Below are positions 1-12,000 of a DNA stretch of 64,000 nt, piece after piece. Under the pieces are notes generated by a model. That model ran no database searches. It was not told where the DNA came from and worked only from the letters and a program-made list of their open reading frames with translations. Position 1 is the stretch's first letter. Each line of letters opens with the position of its first letter. This stretch comes from Smittia aterrima (Eukaryota > Arthropoda > Insecta > Diptera > Chironomidae), in NCBI GenBank assembly GCA_033063855.1, contig CP093829.1, positions 8,256,243-8,320,242 on the forward strand, given 5' to 3'. A program made the translations under genes and the position numbers.

Positions 1-3000
1 TTTCTGTGTACCAGGTCTGTGTGATTATATCGATGGTGATTATGTGAGAAGCTGGCTGTCGATGACGAGTCTCGATGATCGAGCACTTTTCCATTAATAT
101 TTGTTGCACTCGAATCATGATTGTTGTGGTGGTTGTTGTGAGCGTCTTCAGTTACCAGCTCCTGACTGTACTTTGCTCGTTTTCTCGGTGTCTCTGTTTC
201 ATCACCACTGGACGGGCATTTCTCCAGCTGGTCGAGAATTTTGTGACGTTGACTCTCCAATATTCTCATTTCACCTACAACTGAAAAATTAAATTTCATT
301 AAATGTCTGAAAACTCTAAAACAGATGCTTGATGCTTACCTGGGCTTCTATCACACCTTCGACGGATTGATGAAGTTATTCCAGAAATTCCTGACTCAGA
401 ATCGACTCGTTGTACTTGTCTAATATCACCTGAGTAATCAAAATGAAAAAATAGTGTCAATGGTATGAACTCACACAAATGTCGAGAAGATAAATTACCT
501 GGACTTTTATCACATCGTCGTCTTACTGATGATGAAGTTATTGTAAGAGTTTCACCATCGTTTAAATGATCAGAGTCGCCTGCTACCACTCTCTCCTGAT
601 CAAAATTGTTACCATAGGCATCGAGATACTCATTCGAATCGTAAAATTCGGGAGATCCGGCAGCAGCATAACGAAATTTCTTCCCTACACTGCCACTCGA
701 TGAAAGATGGCGAGGCGTTGAGCCAGCACTCGGAGTGCTTGTTGGAGATGTTGCGCCACTCACTGGATTTCCAGGTCGACTGAAGCTACTCGCTCTCGAT
801 CGACTTGTGTTGAACGTGTGTCTCACCATGTTGTTGCCGGGAGTTATTAGACTTTCTACGTTTATGTTTGCAGGTTGAACTCCGAGTTTCTCTAGCCTCG
901 CGTAGAAAGCATCGACGCACTCCCGCGAAGCGTAATCAACTTGTAATTTTCGACCACGGATTGCTGTACCGCGTGTCTCCTTCACAGCTTGTTGCGCACA
1001 CTGAATCTGATCAAAAGATACCAGCGCCGTTTTGCGATCACGATCGATCGCGACTTTTTGTACAGTGCCAAAGCGTGAGAACTGTTGCGTCAAGTAATGC
1101 TCGCTTACTCCGTCGAGAATACCATCGAGCCAGACGCACGTCGTTGGCATAGATTTGCCAAAGCCCAACTTTATTCGTGTTGAGCCAAAGTGTTCACCAT
1201 CCATTTTACGTACTGCTTTCACAACCGAAACAATATCGGCGTATTGACAGAACGCGTAAGGCGATGAACCTTGCTTCTTGATGTCAATTTCAAGAATTTC
1301 CCCGAACACCTCGAATGCTTTTCGTAACTCGGCAACGGTCACGTGCTTCTCGAGATTCCCAATAAATAGTGTGCGGGTAGACTTCGATTGATATTCGTCT
1401 ATTTCGGCTTCGTACGGACGAAACTCGTTATCATCCACGTCATAGCCTTGGTACGGTTGAACTTCAATTTTACAGCCAAAAAACAACTTGTCCTGCGACA
1501 CCTCTAGTGCCTTCTCCACATCTTCCGGCTTCTTGAAACACACTAATGCGTATCGCTCGTGACTTTGCCCCACGACCTTCACCCACGTTACTTTGCCATG
1601 TTTCTTATACTCATGAAAGAGACCATCCTTAAGTGAAGTGTCGGAGGAGCGAAGCGGCAGGTTCTTTACGCAAATAGCGAGCGGTCGATTATCCTCTGAA
1701 TGAACGACAGGATTTGACCCACTCACACTCCCCGATGATGATAACGACGATGTTGTACTGGCCGGCTTATCAATAGAATTGGGAATCGGAACGTTCGCTA
1801 AGGTGGCTTGAAGGTTTCGTCTATGGCGCTGGTTATTTGAACTCCCCGCCGATGCTTTTCCTGTACTGTTGCTTTTGTTGATGTTGTTTCGATGATGAGA
1901 GGACGGTGTACTGTGTGTAACAATCTCGCCAGCACCACCCGAAGCTGGACTGGAATGGGATGATGTTGGCGTTGTCGTATGACTACTGGCTGAACTACAA
2001 CTACTCGGGCTTCTCGAGTGTGACCTCGACGATCGTCCACTAATTGGCGACTCGCTGCCCGACCGAGACTTGATCGTCTTTAAATTATGATGGTGATTGT
2101 TGATCAATAGCTTCGACTTGTAAGGCGCTGCGATGATGGGTTGCTCGGAGTTTGATATCAGCGTTTGGTTTTGCGTTGCTAGGAGCGCCTTGGTGTCCTT
2201 TATCGTATTGCTATTAGATGTTGTTACTGCGTTGGGCGACGTCGTGTCGATTAAATCACTCGGATTATGGCGATCGTATGATGATGAATCGGGTTGTTGA
2301 AAAACGCTGTTGGAATTTGTTGTGTTTGAGTTGTAATGATTTCGTGAGCTCGACGATGATGGCGACGTTTCATACCACGACGTATTTGTCGCCAATCTAT
2401 GATGACTAATTGGATTTGTTCTAAACACAAGAAGAAGAAAAGAAAGAGTTTAGAATTGAGAGGAGAAATATTTAAGATGTCGACTTACCTATCTACAATT
2501 AATGAATAAGGATTATTCCTAAAGTGACGATCACGCTGCCGGCCTCGAATATCATTCGCGTGATAATTATTTCTTCTGATGAATTCTGTCGTCGTTTCAC
2601 TGTTTCGGTTTCCGCTTTGACTCGTACTCACGCGTTCGTAAAAGTTTGTTCTGCCGGGCGAATGGTCGTCAGATGATCTGCAATTGGAAGATGAAAATTG
2701 GGAATATTTACATTTACATCGATTATCATGTGAATCAGGTTTCGTTGAGGAAGAAACGGAGAAGCTTGTGATGAGGGTAAAAAACTCTACTAACGGAGAT
2801 TGATCTAATTGAGAAGCAGCAAACATCTCAAAAGATTTATTGATGCAAAAAAAAGATAAGAACTTAAGATAAAAGTTAATCCGCATTCACATTTTATGAC
2901 AGAAACTTCTCAACTTCAGAAGTTTCTCTCTGTCAGCTTAAAAAAAATAGTCAACATCATCGACAGACGAGATTCTTCTTTTTAAGATCTCTTCATCGGT

Positions 3001-6000
3001 CGATGTTGTATATTTCATTAAAGAAGTCTTCTAATAAGAGATGCAATAAATAAAAAGGGGAAAAGACGAGCTCGTCAATGATGAGCTCACCTGTTTAATC
3101 ATAATAAAAAATAATACCGCAAATCCAACGCAACTTTAATGAGAATTGAACGCAGACTGTTATCAGACTCGCGGAGATAAAGATAGAAAAATAAAGTTTT
3201 GCAATGACAAGAGAGAGATCTTGCAAGTGAGAAAAATAAAATTAAAACAAAGTCGACAACAAACTCATAAAATTATTTAATTTATTTCACCATTTCTCTT
3301 ATCGTTCAACTAAGTTTCTAAGTTATAATCATAACAATTATAGTTTCTAGAAAAAAAAGAAGATAAACAAAGGTTGGTTCAATTAAATAATGTCTGTGAA
3401 ATCAAATTGCGTTTGACGACCGAGAGATGACTTACAAAGTCGCCGACTCATCTCATTGGAGCGAGCAACGTCAAACGCAATTAATTTCGTGAACATTCTA
3501 CAAAATCATTGCATAACAACAGCTACAATTAACCATTTAGAAGGAGGCTACAGCATTCGCAAATAAACTCTCATCAATTTTAATTACTCGAAATCAAATC
3601 AGAGAGGAAAAGCAATCAGACAACAGAAAAATGAAACTGTAATCATGAAAAAAAAAACAACTACATCAATGAGCTTTAATTAAGTCCATGATTCGCTACG
3701 AACACGTAAAATAAATCTCATTCTGAAAAATAAAATTTTGAAAAAATATCTGGCCCATCATCTAAAGAGTCATGCAATTAATCAACAAAACGTTTTGGCT
3801 ACCATCGGAGCTTTTTCTCTACTTCAAAGTGTGTCTACGACGAATGATGGAAGTTTGCTATTCAAAATCAAAAAGAACAAAACGACGGACACGTGTTTGA
3901 TTCGAGAGAGAAAGAAAATCCTGATATGGATTTTCCATACTAACCCATGACTGGAAGTTGACGCGAAGCGTCCATGTGGCGTCGTGGCCCTCACATCACC
4001 GCCGCCGCTTGCAGTTCCCTCGCTGCACATTTTACTATTTATCACTAAACTACCGCCGCTCTCGGCACTCCCATGATGCATCACCGAAGGCTCGTAATAT
4101 TCCGTCGTTAGAATTCGATCTTCAAACTTGTGCTCGGCGAGGTGGGCTTTCGATGCTGATTTGATGTCCATGAATGCGATTGTTGCCGCGCACATCGTGA
4201 TGCAATTGTGATTACTACTAGTGACATTATTATTACTAACATTACTACAACTAGTGACACCAATTGATGGCTCCAACGTGGATCCAACGATGGTTGATGG
4301 AACGACGACAGCGGTGGGCAGCGGCGGTTGTTGATGTTGCAAACTGCATTTATTATTATTGCCGGTGTGTGTGGAAGACAAGTGATGATCACCAGAAGAA
4401 TGCTGATGTGCCAGCACGTTTGCTGATAGTTCGGTCGTTGATGTGATTGTGCCGGTTGGTGATGACTGAGATGATGATGGATCAACAGCGGTGATGGTGC
4501 CAGGTGAGATGATAATTTTAACACTTTGCACTCTGCCATATCTGCAATGAAGCAAATTGCGGGAGAATTTGTTGAAAAGAAAAAGACAAAAAAACAGAAA
4601 ACAAAAAAATAATAAATGATAAGGAAGGGAGGGGGCGAGGGATATAAGAAGTGGTAAAGCTTAAAGAGAAGAGAGTAAGAGAGAGAGAGAGAGATGCGTT
4701 TGATGCAGTGAAGAGAAGGGAAAAGGAGGTGGCAGGCGATAGAGTTTTTTTTCTGTATAAATATTTCACATGATGATTATTAAAATTAAATATTAACTTG
4801 TCTAGTTCAATATTCAGTTGAATAAATATGCACAATTTCATTTGTTGACGTCCAGAGCTATCATTTTTCATTGCACAAGAAAGAAAATATAAAACACTGA
4901 AACAAAATGATAACTCGTTGGAATATTATAAACAATGATAAACCTAAACTCTTAACTTAAAAAAAAATAATGTTTTACATGAAAAAAAATAATAAACATG
5001 AACTTAACGGCGAAATAACAAGTGGAAATAAGTTTTAGAGTTGTCTCCTCCTCGACATTTGAGGGCAAGAGATGAGAGAAGCAGCCAGAGACAGAGACAA
5101 AGCAAACCTCCATTGAAATTAGTTTTGATTCTTATTTACACACCCAAGTTTCCATCAACCACTTAGCTTAAAGTTTATACATCAACAGCAAACAGTTTTC
5201 AATCAACAATTGCGAGTCGATTGCATCATAAATCATGCACCTTTAGTCAAAGCGAGCTGGTGCAGCGACATGTGACAAGGCTGCAATTGAGAGAACAGTC
5301 GAACAAATTTTCTCGATCGCGACAGACAGGTTGCACTTATATTTGGCATTTGAATGGATTCGCTTTGACACTTCGTTACTTTAATCATGAAAGCAGAACT
5401 TGACTAAGAGGATTTCCCTTCAACAAGCCTAAGCATAATCGGCTTCGAGTTGTTACAAGCAAGCCTGCAAAATAATAATCACAACAGTTGACGTTTTGAT
5501 TGCGATCGGAGCTTGAGGAGCGTTGAAAGCTTTAATGTCATTTCAAGTTTCAAGAGAGAAATACTTTGTAGCTAAGATAAGCCCGAAACTTTGCACAATG
5601 ATTCTCGTGTACAAACATGAAACAATAAACAGCTTCATGAATTTATTTGCCATTGCCATCGATCGATCAGCATCGATGAATTAGCAATAAATTTGCATCA
5701 CGAAGCCTTAGCAAACATCAACATCGAGCAGCCATTGCAATGTAAAGAGATATTCTAACAGCTTGTGTATCCAAAAGGTTATCGGATGGAGAGTAGAAAA
5801 TGAGCAACAAGAGCAGACCGAATGTGGGTCAAAAGTTTAAGCAAACAGAAGACTGGATTTTCCATCTCTCGCTGATTTTATTTTGTTATTTTTGCGGGGA
5901 CGTGAAGCATCAGTCGTTGTCGTTATTGACTGTATCGAGTTTTGTGGCGCATGAAGTGTTTACACGTTTCCCATCGCAGCAAAACCGGATTTTGTCATCG

Positions 6001-9000
6001 ATTCGATATCGATGGGATCGCTTAACTGAAATTTATTCGCCGCGAGCGCACTCGACGTGCTCTGGCTTCTGGGCCAATTATTTTTTATGATGCCACTTCT
6101 ACGCCGCCTCAAAGCAGCTTCAAGAAAATTACGAAGTCTGATTACAATCATCTATAGTCTCTAATACGAACCAATGCATAAAGCTAAAACTTTATGTTAC
6201 TTTGTGCCTTGCAGCAGAAAGAAAGGCGGAGAAATACACAATTTACCGCTACTTTGCTACTTCTGCGAACGAGTGGAGCTCCAGCCGATGCTCAACAACA
6301 ACGGCAGTGCTAACAATTTCTCAAAGAAAAATAATTGAATCGAACGATGATTCTTGCATTGCACAATTACTTTAACGGCAACGATAATTCACGCCGCTGC
6401 ATGTTTGGTGGATTGCATAAAACCGCTGCTCTCGACTCGAAACTATTTCTGTTTAATTAAGCTTCGACTACATAAATTCCATTCCATTCCCTTGTAGCGA
6501 GCAACAATATCGGGATGAATTTGGATTTAGCACATTCCCGCATAAGCTCAAACTCGAATGAGCTCATCTACATGCATTGATAGTCAAAGCATAAATTTCG
6601 AGGCGGTTTTCTATGCGAATTACTTTGCTTTGCTTTCCGTGGCATAATTTACAACCACACTCACGTTTCTCTTGACGAAACGGTGTCTTTGAAATTCATT
6701 TTAGCTTTCTGTATGTTTCTTTTATGTTACAAAAGTTCAACGGACTCGAAATGGCTCTCTCTGACGTTTTCTTTTTTTTTATTCGCTCAATGCTGCTGCT
6801 CGACTTTTATGTGAACCTTATGCTTAAAATATCTCTTTTTCTGCTTGGCTTTTATGAATGAGCTTAGTTGAGGTTCCAGGTGACTGCGATTAATCACACG
6901 CCGGTGAGATTTCACTTGACCAGTTTTGCGATGAATCATCACGACTTGCTTTGGTATCATCCGTCAAACGATAAACTCTACTTGCAATGATTTATTGAAT
7001 GTAAACAAAAGTTTAAGGCGTCTTGGAGGCAATAAACTCTCGGGTGAGAGATTACTCAATCGCATTCACAATTCATTCAGATCGAGCGGAAAAAAACAGC
7101 ATTGCAAAACTTGTCTGTACCGAAATGTTTAAAGAAATCTCATTGCACAACACAAACAACGATAGTTTAATGGCCGTTAACTCTCTTCAACGATTTCATT
7201 GAACGGCGTCGGAAATTATGGTCAGGAAGATGCTGTTGAGGTGTCGATGTTGCAAAGTAAGTGATGAAAAGTCATAAAAATAGAAATTTCCATGGTCTCG
7301 CCTCTCTCAGTAAAAACAGCTGTGGAGTCATTAGCTCGACTCAATGTGGAAACTAGTTCACTCGATTCGAAACAAAAGCGCGCGCGAGGATTTTTTTTTA
7401 TTTCGGGAACTAATTTGAAGCTAATTGTTTGCTTTTAAAATTCATGCTTTACGGTAAAAATTGTGGAACTCGAGCTTATGAAATCTTTGTTCAAATGTGT
7501 GAACAACAAAAAATATTATTTCTATCGCTTTTCTGTTAGTTTTTTTTTTGTGCAAAATGCTTCGCGGTCTCTCCGTGTGCAAACAGGTCAGCGTTTTGTT
7601 TTTATTTTTCAGCCTAAAATGCCGTTCACCTTCGAACGATTCATCAACCTATGATCTAGAAATTCCAAGGCGCACATGAGCACTCAGCCGTACATGAATT
7701 AGAGTTACAACATCAGCTCGCGCAACATGCAAACGAATCGAAATGTTGCCAATTGAACGTTGGCGGCGAGTGCAATTAAGTTTATGAATATTTTTAGATT
7801 CTGAGGTGTTTACAAGGTGGTTGCTTATGGATTTCATTTCTCAAAGCAACTCGGCTCCGATTCTCATGGAAGCATTAGCATGACCTGAAATTTATACGAA
7901 TTAAAAATTCGTTTTCGATCACAAACTGAGGAAAAGTTCAGCATCTCACGTGTTGTGGGATCAATGAATGAAACCAGAACTGAAAGGTTAATAATCTCGA
8001 GAACCTCACATCAATTTCCATTTTCTTGCTTCGTTCACGACAGTCGAGAAACTCTTTGCAGCAGCAAATGCACTTTCACCTTTTGCATTTTCCAAACCGA
8101 AAGTTTCGCTGAACAGAAAATCCATTTAGTTCAGATAAAATCACGCTCAAGGCTTTTGTCAAATCCTGAATGAAGGAAAAACTGAGTTGCTCAAATTGCT
8201 TCATGTCATCATCAGCAAAATCCCGGGAATAATTGCAATGAATGATATGTCATGTAGACAGAGAAGACGTAGAAGGGACTTCCATTCCATCCTCTGAACT
8301 GTTACATAAACATTTTACATCAACCTCATTCCATCAGTCATTCACACTTCCAGTTGTATCCAGCGTTGAATTCACATTTAAAAATAGAATTTCCATAAAA
8401 TTTCCATGTTGGAAAGCTCTGACATTGGGTGGATGGAATTTCTGCTTTGTCATCTTCATGACTTGCGCATGAGGACGTTGCACCAAAGGGCGACTGGAAA
8501 TTTCCTCAACCCCAAACTCTTCGTCCTTTGCTTCGATTGTCAACTTTGTTACCACCCCAACATCGAGGGACAGAGAGAGAGTAAGATGAGAAAGCATTTT
8601 TCGAATTTTGAACCCGGGCGTGAATGATGACGATCATGGCAATGTGCTGGAAAGAGTTTCGGTTGAATAATCAAGCGAGGATGTCGAATGGGAAATTGCG
8701 CTGGAGAGAATGATGATATTGCAAATAGAGGACAATGCAGAATGAGCAAACAAGCAAAGCTTTAACTCCCGTGTTGATGAATCATTGCTCCGGCGAGCAT
8801 TTACCGCCACTCGCAGCATGGAGCACTGCATCATTTTAGATGGCATGGCACACAGAAACCGGGTCAGCATTTCGGTCCACCAGCATTAAAAGCGGAGGAA
8901 AAAAAAAGAATAAAAGAAGCTTTTAAAATTACGCTCCAATTGTCAGGAGAATGAATGCGCCAGCATGATGGAGCACACAAGAGCTTTTCTGCTACAAAAA

Positions 9001-12000
9001 AAAAGCTTATCACAAAACATCCGCTTTGTTAAAATTGGTGAAATGCAGGGACATGGGGTGACCATTAAGAGCTTTAAGTTTTAAATGTTACTTTGTGTGT
9101 CATCACGAGAGCAAGGTTCGAATATAAAGTTTGTAAAAGACTTAAGTTCCATTAAGGATTCTGAGTAATTTAATGCACCAGCACAAATTGTGCTTCAACT
9201 TCTCTTACTCGAGCGTAACAACGACAAGGAATGGAAAGCTCTCTCGACAATAGAAAAATGTTACATTCCTTAATGTTCTGGAATCTTTCAGAAAAGAAAT
9301 TCTCGGCTGTGCAATTTTCATTCAATTCGTTTCTCCCCTTTTACAATTGGAGAACATAAAGTTTGAAAGCTCTCAGCGAACGTTCTGGTGATGTAAGCTC
9401 CCGTTGTTGTTTCAAGGATCATTATTTACAGTGCTCTTAAACTCGAGGATTGTTTCAACCATCGCAGTTGCAAATGTAAAGTGGAGCGAGGAGTTCACTT
9501 AACAAGAATTTTCTATTCGAGAGTCGCGAAGAGAGAGAGAGAGGCAATAAAAGAAACTATTTTCATTCTGTTTTTTTCTTCTTTTTGTGGGTGAGCGAGG
9601 GAGGACTTTCAATTGCGGGATCAAATAAACTGCGAATCTTCACCCTCCGCGCTAGTTGAATCCGCGAATTTTCCTGCTTAGTTTCTCACGAGCAATAAAA
9701 TTAAATCGTTTTATGGAATTCGCGCTGAGAATGGAGCAGCAGTCAACAATACAACAATTCCGCCCCGTACTCCTATTGTGAGTTTAATGGCATTTTTGGA
9801 GGAAGCGACGGGTTGTAAAAATAGATAAGCTGCTCGGTGTAACAATGGATAGCATTTGGGAAAATCCGGAAAAACTTTTCCCATCACAAGTGAGAGAGAG
9901 AGAGAGAGCGAGGAAATTTTGTGCAGGAAGAAAGCGAATAAAAACTATCGAAAAAATCCATTTTCAATTTTGTAGTGAAATTATGTAAAATCGCAAATGT
10001 GGCAGGATACGCCAGAGGAGGGGAGAGCGGCATTCCCAGCTGAGAATTTAGGTCATCTGCGAATAGAGTTTTGGTATCGCAATTTAAAATTTAAATTTTT
10101 CCCATTGTTGAACGATAAATCAATTTTTTTTGCTGCTTTCCGTTCTCGCTATCCCCAGAGGCCGAACACGTATCAGAAAATATGGAGCATCGAGCACTTT
10201 TTACTTCGAAAATTACTTTTCACTCTCTCGCCTCCCTTCGTTATCATGTGTGGGCGTTCAAACAGGTTGAAGAGGAAATCAGGGAAAAAAGTTTTTGACA
10301 TGAAATGCATTTCCGCTTGGTTGGGATTGTAAGGACTGAAGGGTTACTGATAGCGAATTGCATGAATATGCAAACCCTTATGCAAACTATCTCTCCACTT
10401 AAAATGTTTTGTGCAATCTCGCCGACACGAGAATGTCTGTGGAAAGTGAACGAACGCTTCATTTGAGGAGTGAACGGATCGACGCTTGCATTCCAAGTTT
10501 AATTAACTTCTGGTGGTTAGGGAAGCTGCGATGGCCGCAAATTAATTACCATCACCACTAACACCACATCATCCCACAGCATTGTCTCTCATCTTTTTGT
10601 AAAAACAGTCTCATATTTTTAATTAACTTAGCTTCGAGAGGGCTTCCTCCTTCTCTTGTCTCCGAGCTCTTTTACTCACTCATTCACCATCATCACACGC
10701 TTTCGTTGATTCTTTTTTAATTATAACATTCATGCTTCTCTAGTTCCATCGAAGCGGATACGGCTCGACTAACAAAATCATTCTTAAAGTCCTTTTAATT
10801 ACATAAATTAGAGCAGAGCCTATTCACCGAATTAAGCTCGATATGCTCAAAGGATTCTTAGGCAACACGCGCATGATTATATCAAAGCGAAAGTTAAGAG
10901 CATAAATTGTCTTATTACAACAGAAGATAAAACAAAATAATACAAAAGAACTTATAATTAACATTCTCGCTTGGGAAACTTTTCACAACAAAAAGTCCTT
11001 CACTCGAGAATATTTCTCCTCGCTATTCATGAGAGACGCTTTGCATTGAGAAGAACGTCAGATACAGCTACTTTACAGTTAGAAGAAGAAGGAGATTAGT
11101 TCGTAATCCGCGGAAAGTTTCACATCGAATGCTGTTTTGCTATATTTTGTTTTGTTTTGTGAGGGGCGGGGTGGGGGGAGAGCAAAAGGGAAATATTTTG
11201 AAATGATAGAAGTGAAGAGTTGATATTTGTCCGTTCTGATTGCGTTTGTACAAGAAAAACGTTGAAGATGAGACGAGTTGAGATGAATTGCTTGATGATA
11301 ATTACCTGGAAGAAGAAGAGAAAAGAGAAAATTAATTTTAGGATTCAGGAATTTCGATTGAAATGTAAATTTTCATTGTTTTTTCGAAATGGCATCACTA
11401 ACGATGTAAATGCGATTTACACACGAGGTGTGTCGTCTGATCTACAATGCAGGCGATTTTAATCATTGCACTGTGTTGTATGATTCCGTGAGATCGCATA
11501 ATAACTGGTTGATGACATATCACGCGGAGCGAGAGGATCGGCAATTGTTTATTGTAGTGGAGAGGCGTGAGGCAAACATTTTTTTTATAATCGGAATCCC
11601 CTTCAGCCTCGCGTTATGCAAATGACTTGCTCACAAATGAAGTTCGACGAGGAAGTGATAACTTGCGAAGTTTTTTTTATCATGAGCGGTCAACGACCGT
11701 CTCGCGACTGTTGGGAGTCTCGTTCATCAATGAAAACGGTTTTCGCAAATTTTCAAGGAGAACTCTCTTCTGTCTTTACGAAAAGAAAAATGATTAATCA
11801 TGAGTCGAGCTGAGTTCGGCGGACGAGCGGAAGAATGTAAAAAGATTCATGATGACAAAATCATTTCAAGGAAGATAAACATTGCCGTCTTCTTATCGCG
11901 TACATGTCTGGCACATAAATCTGAGTTGCTTCACTTGCTCAAGGTCAGCAAACAAACTTTTTTTTTCTCTCTTGATGTCGTTGATGTCGTCAAGTCGAGA

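Noticed and set aside
868..1152. 94-codon open frame antisense to spen
   Set aside because: It is the complement of the conserved RRM-coding exon; its openness follows from codon bias of the real gene.
7870..7900. AAATTTCAG|GTCATG on the spen strand
   Set aside because: The acceptor half is fair but GTCATG is a poor donor; not convincing as a recursive splice site.
9112..9124. GGTTCGAATAT, resembling a tRNA B box
   Set aside because: No matching A box, acceptor stem or anticodon arm around it.
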